64,000 bases of DNA from Chitinophagaceae bacterium. GTDB lineage: Bacteria; Bacteroidota; Bacteroidia; Chitinophagales; Chitinophagaceae. Shown here piece after piece: positions 27,601-35,704 of the stretch. The notes beneath the pieces were generated by a model. It worked only from the letters and a program-made list of their open reading frames with translations, was not told the DNA's origin and ran no database searches. The translations under genes were made by a program, and so were the position numbers. The DNA is taken from positions 62,001 to 126,000 of the forward strand of contig CANGIY010000009.1 in assembly GCA_947454235.1 (NCBI GenBank). Direction: 5' to 3'. The first letter of the stretch is position 1, and every line of letters starts with the position of its first letter.

Positions 27601-27777
27601 AACGGTAGTGAATACCAACTTGAAATTGTAAACATGACAGGTCAAAAGCTTGGAAATGGAGAGACAGTTGGTGCTAAATATGCATTCAATATTAGTGACC
27701 TTGCTTCAGGTGTTTACTTCGTAAATTGTTACAAAGACGGTGTGAAAGTAGGTACTTCGAAATTTGTTAAAAATTAA
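21640..27777 (+). CDS. Giant T9SS-secreted surface protein with FG-GAP and Ig-like repeats
   Basis: A 2045-residue secreted protein. The signal region is within residues 10-45. Residues about 390-815 hold seven VCBS/FG-GAP-type repeats with calcium-binding-like DxDxDG cores (DVDGDGKND, DLDGDGKPE, DFNNDGRLD, DFDHDNKID, DLNNDGFAD, DMNSDGTLD and a degenerate DLNLNTATD). From about 825 to 1950 it is a chain of Ig-like repeats, each beginning near a VC/IC.GS..TL motif with GTW later. The C-terminus is a type A sorting domain (LLFPNPASQVINVE, then GVYFVNCYKDG), the export signal of the type IX system. Codons favour T-ending forms, consistent with high expression. A barrel protein follows 27 bases downstream. 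Confidence 0.93.
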   Translation: MTNKYLAVMRRIFPALRLRNVIRLCSLLLTIGFVMGVNTSRAVVLTRAEHTTGATYDTITINYCSAPYTRLNLSPYFEVADTFGHRDSFAIDTTFGTARGVYLEIDASYHDVPGSFYGFGSTGDAIVSTHSGTAVDTGRATPNNLFYVISYYPHPSTHYFRLNVTSYSPSGLVVGTKTVIVKVIVWANEAAYLFPITTRYNTIHVGRTGQMNEHSIGGTWSCTPASVATIESGTGLLHGVGVGTATIQYKLNNACIVDSTTSTVAVVSGTAPTSTGTSITSSEVIGNSLTLNVSGLVGTPRVFFPGNVEGTVTSTSGSTIRVSVPNGAQFGQISVLDPVTQLLSTSNNYFYPRFDSQSIDHNTDFKFAKPINIPLLSRRGSRFAFAVDTSGTRPYSVEFADVDGDGKNDIVVGGTGSDSVIFFRNTITAAGDTAASRWSTPVFIKSYDSASVINVKLADLDGDGKPELITASSSTGRILIYRNTSTSGNISFDTSRIIYNSTPVAVLPTEVVVNDFNNDGRLDIGVVSNGWFDPAHGQNFAGQFMVLQNEYQKSSDASIHITRDDFSLRTIFTFQDSGKSAPLSICAADFDHDNKIDVALTDHNKRTVTVFHNTTSGTNTPVTFDTAARVILNTGAGHGNLASGPFNSYDTINHTTGYPNQIRCADLNNDGFADLIVAVSDSDLLTSNRYNEVYVYPGSATGFTSVSPALKIATGHAGPVGIAFGDMNSDGTLDILVTNSGNNNVGIIKNTTSGGTLTASSFSLAGNNFGFPATGSTGSWPNSYAGPVTVAAGDLNLNTATDFAYVSREMNSLTIFHSYIRPWLTPISGRDSVCVGSTDTLSSSHGASATGTWRTTGHFTTLSTTGADNSIIVNGVSAGIDTVYYTVRHLEMDSVTSFRVKVSPIVTTSPITGIHTPLCIGANDTLANATSVGGTWSMSSTAVATIAPSTGILTALSAGSDTAIFTPNAGCFSGPVNAVVSVAATTGFGTITGVRSVCAGDSDLLSNTTTATGSWISSDNTIATVTSTGSGTSRVNALSAGAVIISYSHTSACGTTIYDTFAITVNAIPATGTITSSVTGDSICAGSTLNMNSTVSGGTWRLSNTTPATVSAATGVVSSSASVSALAIDSVYYTVSVSGCTSVSSPYRIYIKPRPVAGAIGGASSMCSGSSVVLTNTTANGPGTWSIVGSAPATINSSTGSLTANPLLTSASSVTVKYLVNSLFGCGADSVTFTVPINPVPNPSFPGSNPDHICIGAPATTFTVSAGSGVIGSRFSLANSNATFSSASTISRAFVTAVTPGIDTLYFVDTNACGASPVIAWPFQVLALPDTGLITGARNYVCVGDSLTLYNTAATYIGLSTGAVAWSVSGTSLFDAYDTIGYSIFTGISAARGAVVTFTARNQCATLSTHFVVNIQRLPQAGTITDTVHQVCIGDSITLDINSTGFSSYWYSADTTIATVNGFSSSTSTARVHGVRSGINVPAPVVIYNVDTADGGCLARPGAQVFAADTVSVLPFAPTPGVIIGPDSVCKGTRFYVVDTAALSIPRSGWYITNGSMLSGITYSASKDTLTAVAAQGGDYVVFTFSDTNRCGPNFVRDTIKLNNAAKITSVTTATVCDSQIFNYTITTDSSVSTGVAFNWSRDLANGIGNPAATATTNAIAEYLDDTTSGSKSVVYVLSTELHGCVDTARLSVTINPTPYLISAHTATVCNNEMFNYIDTESTGTSTAALWVRKNITNITNPATTGSHAIHEVLNDTTSLPGSAWYVYTMTFNGCTNKDSVLVTVDPTAKQPRITTTSPATVCAGTMYQNFGAETTPTSPTTYTWTATGGGTIWATGSTRQYCLVNFDDPGVTTIYVEADLTGYNCPVKDSFVVSVSSTRSDKPSVIYFGQDLICTSNTEDYYQWGADIVGTLDSMLYFGQTNQNMFTPILDLTHYYYWVMTGKDGCFQKTYFRIPAAVQNVNASIGELLLFPNPASQVINVEIGNSNGSEYQLEIVNMTGQKLGNGETVGAKYAFNISDLASGVYFVNCYKDGVKVGTSKFVKN

Positions 27778-27804
27778 TAAACTCAGCAGTTAAAAGATAT
27801 ATAG

Positions 27805-28872
27805 ATGAAAAGATTAGTTCTAACGATGGTTGTTGCCGGCGCAGGTTTTACAGCAATGGCACAGGTGCGTGGTGGAGATAACTTTTATGCTCAAAAGTTG
27901 ACGCTTGACTTAGATGTTCCTGTAGGTATGGTAATGCAGTCTCCTACTGGTTCAATGCCTTTGAATTATACTAATTATTGTTATTCAAACGTTGACAAGT
28001 TGAAGTTCAATGCTGGTTTGTCTTACGGTTTGAATGCAGAAGTAGGATATTTTGTAGGCTTGTACGGTAAATTCGGTATTGGTGCAGGTATTAACTACAT
28101 GAGTCAGTCATCTTCAGCCGAAATTGGAAACTTTAGGGTTGATTATCAGGATAAAGATTCAAAAGGTAATATTTTTCGTCAGATTCTTTCTTCTAATGGT
28201 GCTATCAAAGAAGATTTGACAACTACCAACATCAACATACCTATTATGTTGAAGTACAAAAAGCGTTTTACAACACGTCTCGGTCTTGCTGTTGACGCAG
28301 GTTTCTTGTTTAACGTTTCTATGACTAACAAATGGAAAGCTGATGCTTCATTCGATTATGAAGCGGCATACAAATTCAGTGAAGGTGTTAGTTCAGGTGC
28401 GCCAACTTTGTATGATAACGGTACTACTTTGGGCGCTAACGATTGGTTGCTGACTCGTTCTATGTATACACATACGCTCACTCCATCTGTTTCTACTTTG
28501 GTGGGTATTTTCGATAGTTTGAGACTACGTGGTTACAATGTAGCTTTGAATACTAAGTCTACACAGAATTCAGGTACAGTAAACTATTCTTCAGGAATTG
28601 GTTTCATGCTTCGTCCTGCTGTTACTGTTCGTTTGATGCCTCGTTTACATGCTAAAATTGGTGCAGTTGTTACTTACCAAATGTTTAAACATACTTATGA
28701 TGGTGCTTCTGCATCAGATTATAAAGTAAGCAGCAATCTTGGCGCCAACTATAATTCTATTTTGCAGCCAATTACTTCTATAAACGTTACTACTATTGCT
28801 TTGAATCTTGGTTTAAGATACTTCATTGGTATCCCTAAAGACAAACAATTTGATGGTAAGTACGACGAGTAG
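27805..28872 (+). CDS. Outer-membrane beta-barrel protein linked to the T9SS cargo
   Basis: A 355-residue protein with a signal peptide ending FTAMAQ. The mature part resembles PorT/OmpA-type barrels (GAGINYMSQSSS, IPIMLKYKKRFTTRLGLAVDAGFLF in part, LNLGLRYFIGIP). It shares the T-ending codon preference of the cargo gene and begins 27 bases after it, so the two are probably one operon; a role in anchoring or exporting the cargo is inference. A strong terminator follows. Confidence 0.75.
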   Translation: MKRLVLTMVVAGAGFTAMAQVRGGDNFYAQKLTLDLDVPVGMVMQSPTGSMPLNYTNYCYSNVDKLKFNAGLSYGLNAEVGYFVGLYGKFGIGAGINYMSQSSSAEIGNFRVDYQDKDSKGNIFRQILSSNGAIKEDLTTTNINIPIMLKYKKRFTTRLGLAVDAGFLFNVSMTNKWKADASFDYEAAYKFSEGVSSGAPTLYDNGTTLGANDWLLTRSMYTHTLTPSVSTLVGIFDSLRLRGYNVALNTKSTQNSGTVNYSSGIGFMLRPAVTVRLMPRLHAKIGAVVTYQMFKHTYDGASASDYKVSSNLGANYNSILQPITSINVTTIALNLGLRYFIGIPKDKQFDGKYDE

Positions 28873-28897
28873 TATTATACTTGCTTAACATTATTTG

Positions 28898-28928
28898 GAG
28901 GCTGCACATGTGCAGCCTCTTTTATTTT
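28898..28928 (+). terminator. Terminator after the barrel gene
   Basis: A perfect 22-base palindrome from GAGGCTGCACA to TGTGCAGCCTC is followed by TTTTATTTTA. It ends at the -7 box of the next gene. Confidence 0.9.
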
Positions 28929-28935
28929 ATCTTTG
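28928..28935 (+). promoter_or_regulatory. Probable -7 box of the glycosyltransferase gene
   Basis: TATCTTTG fits TAnnTTTG and ends 5 bases before the ATG at 28941. The place of a -33 element is taken by the upstream terminator hairpin. Confidence 0.4.
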
Positions 28936-28940
28936 ACCTG

Positions 28941-30065
28941 ATGAACATTGCCGTAAACACAAGGTTGCTTTTAAAGGGTAAATTGGAAGGTATTGGTTGG
29001 TTTACCTACCAAACAGTGAAGCGTATCGTTTTAGCTCATCCTGAGCATAATTTTTATTTCATTTTTGATAGGGAATACGACGCTTCATTTTTGTTTGCAT
29101 CTAATGTAATTCCGGTAGTTATTGGTCCACCAGCCAGGCATCCGATTTTATTCAAGATATGGTTGGATGTTTCTGTTGCAATTGCACTGAAGAAATATCA
29201 GATAGATCTGTTTTTGTCAACAGACGGTTTCGCTTCGTTAACAACCTCAGTGCCTACGTGTTTGATTGTTCATGATTTAGCATTTATTCATTTTCCTCAA
29301 CATATTGTACCCTCACATCGCAGGTATTGGCAGATAAATACACCGAAATTTGTTCGTAAAGCTGCACGTATAGGTACTGTTTCGACGTATACGAAAAATG
29401 ACATTTGTTCGCAGTACGCAGTTGAACCTAATAAGATCGATGTTATTTACAATGGTGCTCATGATGAGTACAGAGAATTAACCCACAGTGTTAGGGAAGA
29501 AGTAAAAACGGCATATGCTGACGGATGTGAATATTTTATTTTTGCAGGAGCTGTTCATCCTAGAAAGAATGTGCTGAGTTTGCTACAGGCATTCGTAGCA
29601 TTTAAAAAACATCAACGTTCGAATATGAAGTTGGTTATTGTGGGGCGTAAGGCTTGGAACTACAAGGAGGTTGAAGAGTACGTATCAGATATGCCTTTTA
29701 AAGAGCATGTAAAATGGGTAGGATATTTAGACGTCAATGAACTCGCGAAGGTGATGGGTGCAGCTTATTGCCTAGTTTATCCATCTTTTTTTGAAGGCTT
29801 TGGAATCCCAATAATTGAGGCATTTAAATGTAAAGTACCGGCTATTGTTAGTAACGCATCTTCAATGCCTGAAGTCGCGGGTGAGGGCGCTCTTTTAGTC
29901 GATCCCCATGATGTTGATGACATAGCTGAAAAGATGCATTTGATTTATAAGGATGAACGATTGAGGGCAAAGTTGATAGATAATGGGCAAAGACAGCTAG
30001 AAATATTTAGTTGGGATTTATCAGCCGTTCGTTTATGGGATTGTATGATGCGTAGTTTGAAATAG
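28941..30065 (+). CDS. Glycosyltransferase family 1 (GT4-type)
   Basis: A 374-residue GT-B glycosyltransferase. N-terminal MNIAVNTRLLLKGKLEGIGWF is typical of GT4 enzymes of Bacteroidota. The C-terminal domain has FAGAVHPRKNV, a motif that binds the nucleotide-sugar phosphates (R, K), and the EX7E motif in YPSFFEGFGIPIIEAF. It is cytoplasmic or peripheral at the membrane and probably builds surface polysaccharide. It begins just after a terminator and a -7 box; the 20 upstream codons cover those signals and are not counted. Its 3' end overlaps the convergent SGNH gene by 33 bases. Confidence 0.92.
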   Translation: MNIAVNTRLLLKGKLEGIGWFTYQTVKRIVLAHPEHNFYFIFDREYDASFLFASNVIPVVIGPPARHPILFKIWLDVSVAIALKKYQIDLFLSTDGFASLTTSVPTCLIVHDLAFIHFPQHIVPSHRRYWQINTPKFVRKAARIGTVSTYTKNDICSQYAVEPNKIDVIYNGAHDEYRELTHSVREEVKTAYADGCEYFIFAGAVHPRKNVLSLLQAFVAFKKHQRSNMKLVIVGRKAWNYKEVEEYVSDMPFKEHVKWVGYLDVNELAKVMGAAYCLVYPSFFEGFGIPIIEAFKCKVPAIVSNASSMPEVAGEGALLVDPHDVDDIAEKMHLIYKDERLRAKLIDNGQRQLEIFSWDLSAVRLWDCMMRSLK

Positions 30066-31001
30066 TTTGGAGTGATTTTCTAAATCATTTTTCAATTTAT
30101 TGGAGATAATCGATGCCCCTTTTACGTTTAGGTGCGAGGCATCGAAGTAATTGTTTATGTCGTATTTCATTGAGTCATTACTATAGTCTAATAGTTCGCA
30201 GTTCAAATGCATCGATAGTTCATAAAATAGTCTTTGGGTTTCAAGTTTTCCTTTTCTTAATTTATCTAGTCTGCAGAATTCAGGGGACTCACAAAATATT
30301 ACTTCGATATCCGATTTTTTCAATTCTTGTATTTTCTTTTTGAAGCTGTCAATTAATGAGTGTTGAACATTCGGTTGTATTCCAAATGGGTGTGAATATT
30401 TTGTGTTTAGAAATCCATTTTTTGAGAAGCCTATATTTGCCCAGTATCCATCTACCGGATCATTTTTTATTTTTTTAGAAAATGCCCAAATCAAACCTTC
30501 TTTCAAAAGTTTAGGTTTATTATTGTATTTGAATAGCGGTAGGTGAAGTTCTGCCCAAGTGTAATTTAGCGGGTTTTTATTGAGAAAACTAGCAATCTCG
30601 GGGTTTGATAAATAAGGCACCATATCGTCTTCGTTGAATATTTTATCTTGATTTTCGAATAAATATGGTTCAATATTCCATATCACTAATTTAGGTTTGG
30701 TATTTTTAGTTAGGTATTCTTCAAGTATCAGTTTTTGCAAGGTGTAGTTCGATCCTAATTGTCCTGCATTAAAAACTTGCAATTTAGAACCCCCAATAAT
30801 TTTTGGGATAAAATGGTTGCTTGCTTTTGATGAACCTAATATAAGTATGTCAGCATTTTTTCGCTCGTGCATTATGATATTAAATGCGCCATTTGAGTAT
30901 CGAGTTTTTTTGAGACCATAATCTGCAAGGTGTTCCACACCTTTAAGTATGAAAAGTGTTAGCACCACAAAAACCACTATTTTATAAATCACTTTCGCCA
31001 T
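30033..31001 (-). CDS. SGNH/GDSL-like protein paired with MBOAT
   Basis: A 322-residue protein with an N-terminal membrane anchor (about residues 5-22). ILILGSSKASNHF near residue 50 resembles SGNH block I and FDASHLNVKGA near residue 290 resembles block V (Asp, His), as in AlgJ/AlgX/DltD-type partners of MBOAT proteins. The probable task is transfer or removal of acyl groups on an envelope polymer together with the MBOAT protein encoded 2 bases upstream. The block I serine is in GSS; block III is not clear. The ATG at 31001 directly follows the MBOAT stop codon. Confidence 0.75.
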   Translation of the reverse strand: MAKVIYKIVVFVVLTLFILKGVEHLADYGLKKTRYSNGAFNIIMHERKNADILILGSSKASNHFIPKIIGGSKLQVFNAGQLGSNYTLQKLILEEYLTKNTKPKLVIWNIEPYLFENQDKIFNEDDMVPYLSNPEIASFLNKNPLNYTWAELHLPLFKYNNKPKLLKEGLIWAFSKKIKNDPVDGYWANIGFSKNGFLNTKYSHPFGIQPNVQHSLIDSFKKKIQELKKSDIEVIFCESPEFCRLDKLRKGKLETQRLFYELSMHLNCELLDYSNDSMKYDINNYFDASHLNVKGASIISNKLKNDLENHSKLFQTTHHTIP

Positions 31002-31003
31002 TG

Positions 31004-32443
31004 TTAGAACTGAAAATAGATAAAGTTGTGATTGCCAAATTGTCCGAATAAGTAAATGTAAATTACAACTGCACTGTACAGAGCCCATCTGAACGCAGTC
31101 CCGGATGTTTTGATTTGCCGAACAATTGTACCTTCCTTTAAATGCTTTTCAACTGTAAGCAGTGATGCAACCAATCCAAGGCAGTATGCTATCTGTACTG
31201 GAGATATCATATGGAATACTCTGGTATGAAACAACATTGGTTTATGGATAGCATTGCTTATTTCTTGTGGTAATTTATAAATCCCTGCAAGCATTTTGGT
31301 TGCGATTTCAAAGGTTGGAGCGCGGAAGAACGCGTATGTAACCATTAAGTATGCTAAAGTTAAAACCTGTTTCAGTAATTTTAATTGAGCAGGTATTTTA
31401 GCAATTAGCCTGTCAATAAGAAGGTACCCAATAGCATTCAATATACCCCAAATAACAAAATTTATGCTAGCACCATGCCAAAGACCGCTTAACAGAAACA
31501 CGATGAATATGTTCGTTATTCTTCTTGCATTTCCCTTTTTGTTTCCTCCTAATGGAAGGTATACGTAGTCGCGGAACCATGAAGTCAAGCTAATATGCCA
31601 ACGTTTCCAATAATCTTTAATTGAGGTAGCCGATAACGGAAAATTAAAGTTAGCAGACAATTTAAATCCAAGAATCCGAGCTGCACCAAGTGCCATATCA
31701 GTATAACCTGAAAAGTCGCAATAGAGTTGAAACAGGAAAAAGAATATACAAATTACATATTCTGTATTCGAGTATCGACTCGGGTAGGCAAAAACCGGGT
31801 CGGTGATTATTGCGATGTTATCGGCGATTACCGCTTTTTTAAACAATCCCCATGTCATCCTATATAGGCCTGAAACACATTCATCGTACGAGAATTTATT
31901 GTCACAATTGAGTTGTGGTAACAGATGCGAAGGTCGTTCAATAGGTCCGGCAACTAGCTGTGGAAAGAACAACACATAAAGTGCGTATTTTCCGATATTT
32001 TTTTCTGCTGGGTAATTTCCCTTGTATACTTCTATTGTATAACTCAGCGACTGGAACGTGTGGAACGATAAGCCGATTGGCAACAATAAATCTGTATATG
32101 GCAAATCAGGGTGAAACCCATTCGATATAGAGAAGTAATTGAAAATATCGAGCGAGAAATTATAGTATTTGAAGTAGAACAGTATACCTAGGTTTGAAAC
32201 AATACTTAATAGTAAAATAAGCTTTCTGGAATGCTGCAATTTAGTACGCTCCAAGGCTAGAGCTGCCAGGTAATCTACTACAATGAGCGCAACAAGAATG
32301 AGCACATAAGCAGCTTTATAATACATATAGAATACAAAACCTGCTACAAGCAGCAATAGCCACCTCATATTGCGCGGAATCGTGTAATACAAAACCACTA
32401 CAACCGGAAAAAACAGTAAAAATGCAAATGAATTGAAAAGCAT
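31004..32443 (-). CDS. MBOAT family O-acyltransferase (AlgI/DltB type)
   Basis: A 479-residue polytopic membrane protein of about 11 segments. The invariant histidine is in SGLWHGAS, and PQLVAGPIER, FQLYCDFSGYTDMALG, FNFPL and RWHISLTSWFRDYVYLPLGG are standard AlgI/DltB landmarks. It moves acyl groups across the membrane to an extracytoplasmic acceptor. The start at 32443 (MLFNSFAFLLFFP) matches the family; an ATG at 32476 with AGGA ahead would add 11 residues. It is first in a two-gene unit with the SGNH protein and near a glycosyltransferase, consistent with acetylation of a surface polysaccharide. Confidence 0.93.
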   Translation of the reverse strand: MLFNSFAFLLFFPVVVVLYYTIPRNMRWLLLLVAGFVFYMYYKAAYVLILVALIVVDYLAALALERTKLQHSRKLILLLSIVSNLGILFYFKYYNFSLDIFNYFSISNGFHPDLPYTDLLLPIGLSFHTFQSLSYTIEVYKGNYPAEKNIGKYALYVLFFPQLVAGPIERPSHLLPQLNCDNKFSYDECVSGLYRMTWGLFKKAVIADNIAIITDPVFAYPSRYSNTEYVICIFFFLFQLYCDFSGYTDMALGAARILGFKLSANFNFPLSATSIKDYWKRWHISLTSWFRDYVYLPLGGNKKGNARRITNIFIVFLLSGLWHGASINFVIWGILNAIGYLLIDRLIAKIPAQLKLLKQVLTLAYLMVTYAFFRAPTFEIATKMLAGIYKLPQEISNAIHKPMLFHTRVFHMISPVQIAYCLGLVASLLTVEKHLKEGTIVRQIKTSGTAFRWALYSAVVIYIYLFGQFGNHNFIYFQF

Positions 32444-32611
32444 TAAAAGGCGAGTAGCGCAGAAATAAAAGTACATAAGTCCTTTAAATCATTGAAAATA
32501 AACACCGTTTAGTTACTGAATCAAATAAAATAAATGAATGGCGAGAAAATATTGATTAGGGTTAATAAAAACTTGGATTTACTGTCGCACCTTTGTCGAA
32601 AATTAATAATA

Positions 32612-34969
32612 ATGAAAAAAGCAATAGGACTCTTCATACTTATGCTGGCAAGCACCGGTATTTGGGCACAAGTGCAAAAAATAACGGGTCGTGTTTACGA
32701 TGAGGCATCGGGTGCGCCAGTTGTTGGTGCAATTGTTACAGTTATTGACGTTACTCCAATGCGTGGTGATGCAACCGACAGCTTGGGTAATTTCAAGATT
32801 GATAGTGTACCATTGGGCAGGCACAACCTCAAATTTGTATACGTTACCTACGAAACAAAGATGATACCTGATGTGGAAGTAACACAGGGCAAGGAAGTGA
32901 ACCTGAACGTGGGCATGGTAGAAGAAATCAAGCAACTTAAAGAAGTGACGGTTACGTATAGTAAGGCGAAAGACAAAAACAACACTGTCAATGACATGAC
33001 GCTTGTAAGTGGTCGTTCGTTCAATCTCGATGAAACGAAGCGATATGCTGGTTCTCTGGGCGACCCTAGCCGCATGGCTGCCAACTTCGCAGGCGTTATT
33101 GCAGGCAACGATACTCGTAATGATATCGTAGTGCGTGGTAACTCGCCTGAAGGCATGTTGTGGCAAATTGATGGTTTAAATACACCTAATCCAAACCACT
33201 TTGGTGCACTTAACAGCACGGGAGGACCAATAAGTATGCTCAATAACAACAACATCGACAAATCTGACTTCCTGACCAGTGCTTTTCCACCCCAATATGG
33301 TAATGCGCTTGCAGGTGCTTTCGATATTCGTTTAAGGGAGGGCAACCATGACAAAGCTGAGTATGTGGCGCAAGTGGGTTTCAATGGTTTTGAGCTGGGC
33401 GCTGAAGGTCCTCTGGGTAAAAACAAAAACACTTCTTACTTATTCAACTACCGGTACAGCACCCTGGGTGTATTCAAATCTTTGGGTATTGATATGGGTA
33501 CCGGCGGTGCTGTTCCATTGTACCAAGACCTGAACTATAAAATTGCTACCCGCCTGAATAAAAAAATGAAGCTGACAGTGTTTGGCATTGCAGGTTCAAG
33601 CGATGTGGCATTTCTTGGAAAAGACGTCGACACCACTAAGGCGGATTTATATACCGGCGGCGATCGTTTTAAAGATTCCAGGGCAGGCTATACCACAACC
33701 ATTACAGGTACGTCGCTCGACTACCAAGTCAGCGAGAAGACTTCCACACGTTTAGTGGCGGGCTATTGTACCACCAGCGAAGGGTATTCACTTGATTCTA
33801 TTTCGAACGACTACACTCAAAAATACGCTGAGCAAAGAGCTAATTTTAAAACCAATAAAGCAAGCTTGGTTTGGTCACTCAATCATAAATTCGACGCAAA
33901 AAACAGCTTACAGGCAGGTGCCAATTACGACCTAATAATGTTCAATATGAAAAACCAGTTGTTCTTGCCGGTACCATTGTATGATGTCAACAAAACGGGT
34001 AACATGGGCATTGCACAAGCTTATGCGCAATGGAAACACAGGTTCTCGAAAAAGCTGTCATTGGTGGCGGGGTTGCACTTCCAATACCTCGACAACAACA
34101 GCAGCAATGCAATAGAGCCACGCGTTGCGGTAAGGTTCGCGCCAAACGTTAGAAATGCATTCAGCCTGGGTTATGGCATGCACGACCAAACACAACCAAT
34201 CTATAGCTACTTCGTTCAAACGCACGATGCAGCACAAACCATGACCAATAAAAACCTCGACTTTACTCGCAGCAACCACTTTGTTGCAGGGTACGACCAC
34301 TACTTTACTCCAAATTTGCGTTTGAAAGCAGAAGCATTCTATCAGGCACTTGATAAAGTACCGGTGACCATGTATGCATCACCATATTCAGCCATTAACG
34401 AGGGTATTTCTTTTGCACCTCCAAGTCAGGATAGCCTCGTGAACAAGGGAACAGGTTTTAACTATGGCACTGAACTTACTTTAGAACAATTCCTAAACAA
34501 AGGTTTCTACTTCCTCATGACTGGTTCTTACATCAATTCGCGCTACAAAGGCTCTGATGGTATTGAACGCAATACAGCCTACAATACAGGTTATGTTGCC
34601 AACTTCCTTATGGGTAAAGAGTTCAAGACAGGCAAGAACAGCAGGCTTTCGGTGAATGTAAAAGTCGTGACAATTGGTGGCCGTTACTTCACTCCGCTCG
34701 ATACGACTGCGTCGCGCATGCAGGGCTACGAAGTGTACGACAAGTCGAAATCATTCTCAGAAAAACAGAAGGATTATTTCAGGGCCGATTTAAAAATCGG
34801 TTACAAACGCGACCTGAAGAAAAGTACAATGGAGTTCTCGCTTGACTTGCAGAACATTACCAACAACAAAAACATCTTCGATCAAAGCTACGATGCACGT
34901 AAAAATCAAATCGTGAACAATTACCAACAAGGATTTTTCCCTGTGCCAATGTTCAGGTGGACATTCTAG
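32612..34969 (+). CDS. TonB-dependent receptor with carboxypeptidase-regulatory-like domain
   Basis: A 785-residue outer-membrane receptor. The signal peptide ends GIWAQ. Residues about 22-105 form the CarboxypepD_reg-like beta-sandwich (ITGRVYDEASGAPVVGAIV). The plug follows with NDIVVRGNSPEGMLWQIDGLNTPNPNHFG, read in part, and then a C-terminal barrel ending in the typical aromatic residue (PMFRWTF). No SusD-like gene is adjacent, so it is a solitary receptor whose ligand cannot be told from sequence. The ATG at 32612 is chosen because it starts the signal peptide. Confidence 0.93.
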   Translation: MKKAIGLFILMLASTGIWAQVQKITGRVYDEASGAPVVGAIVTVIDVTPMRGDATDSLGNFKIDSVPLGRHNLKFVYVTYETKMIPDVEVTQGKEVNLNVGMVEEIKQLKEVTVTYSKAKDKNNTVNDMTLVSGRSFNLDETKRYAGSLGDPSRMAANFAGVIAGNDTRNDIVVRGNSPEGMLWQIDGLNTPNPNHFGALNSTGGPISMLNNNNIDKSDFLTSAFPPQYGNALAGAFDIRLREGNHDKAEYVAQVGFNGFELGAEGPLGKNKNTSYLFNYRYSTLGVFKSLGIDMGTGGAVPLYQDLNYKIATRLNKKMKLTVFGIAGSSDVAFLGKDVDTTKADLYTGGDRFKDSRAGYTTTITGTSLDYQVSEKTSTRLVAGYCTTSEGYSLDSISNDYTQKYAEQRANFKTNKASLVWSLNHKFDAKNSLQAGANYDLIMFNMKNQLFLPVPLYDVNKTGNMGIAQAYAQWKHRFSKKLSLVAGLHFQYLDNNSSNAIEPRVAVRFAPNVRNAFSLGYGMHDQTQPIYSYFVQTHDAAQTMTNKNLDFTRSNHFVAGYDHYFTPNLRLKAEAFYQALDKVPVTMYASPYSAINEGISFAPPSQDSLVNKGTGFNYGTELTLEQFLNKGFYFLMTGSYINSRYKGSDGIERNTAYNTGYVANFLMGKEFKTGKNSRLSVNVKVVTIGGRYFTPLDTTASRMQGYEVYDKSKSFSEKQKDYFRADLKIGYKRDLKKSTMEFSLDLQNITNNKNIFDQSYDARKNQIVNNYQQGFFPVPMFRWTF

Positions 34970-34992
34970 TGCTTCAATAACAAATATTGTTA

Positions 34993-35025
34993 GGGCAGTG
35001 GCTGAAAAGTCGCTGCCTTTATCTT
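34993..35025 (+). terminator. Terminator of the TonB-dependent receptor gene
   Basis: GGCAGTGGCT pairs with AGTCGCTGCC over 10 bp including two wobbles around loop GAAA, followed by TTTATCTTTT. It runs over the stop codon of the convergent cutC gene. Confidence 0.7.
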
Positions 35026-35699
35026 TTCAGGCTATGGAGCGTATCAACAATTGATTTAAGTTCGTTGTAGTCGGCAGTAGCAGTGCTTTTATCAACGATA
35101 CCCGAAGAGTGGAATTCAGAAGCACCTGTCATGCGCGCAATCTCCAAGATATTGCCCGAGCGCACACTACCACCCGGCATAATGATAATCTCTTGTCTTG
35201 ATGCAGCTACAAGTTCATACAGCATAGCAACACCCTTGAGAGCCGTTGGATGCAATCCCGATGTGAGTACCCTGTTCACGCCTGCCTGCCTCAAAGTTTC
35301 AAGTGCCTCAAAGCCATTGGGCACAAGGTCAAACACTTTATGGCAGGTAATATCAAGTTGCGGAAATTGGTTGCGCAGTTCATGCATGCGTGCACCATCA
35401 ATACGACCATCGGGCAGTGCAACCCCGGTTGAAATACCCTTAAGGCCCATAGCAGCGAAAGCGGCAGTCGCATCAACTATGTGTGCCCATTCTTCGGTGT
35501 TGTAACAGAAGTCTCCGCCACGTGGTCGCACAATAGGGTATATCGGAATTTTTATTTCCTGAATCAACTGCTTTGTGAGTTCAAAATCGGGGGTAGTACC
35601 ACCCACTTCAGGACTAAAACAAAATTCTATTCGCCCCGCACCTGCACGTTCTGCAATTCGGCATGATTCGGCATTGTAGGCACACACTTCCAGTAACAT
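35019..35699 (-). CDS. cutC: CutC family protein
   Basis: A 226-residue TIM-barrel protein of the CutC family. It begins LEVCAYNAESCRIAERAGAGRIEFC and contains PIVRPRGGDFCYN, CHKVFD (usually FHRAFD), RVLTSGLHP and IMPGGSVRSGN. CutC was linked to copper homeostasis, though its biochemical role remains unclear. It is cytoplasmic. Five bases separate it from the glycosylasparaginase gene upstream, so the two form an operon, an arrangement whose meaning is not obvious. Confidence 0.93.
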   Translation of the reverse strand: MLLEVCAYNAESCRIAERAGAGRIEFCFSPEVGGTTPDFELTKQLIQEIKIPIYPIVRPRGGDFCYNTEEWAHIVDATAAFAAMGLKGISTGVALPDGRIDGARMHELRNQFPQLDITCHKVFDLVPNGFEALETLRQAGVNRVLTSGLHPTALKGVAMLYELVAASRQEIIIMPGGSVRSGNILEIARMTGASEFHSSGIVDKSTATADYNELKSIVDTLHSLKR

Positions 35700-35704
35700 A
35701 GACT

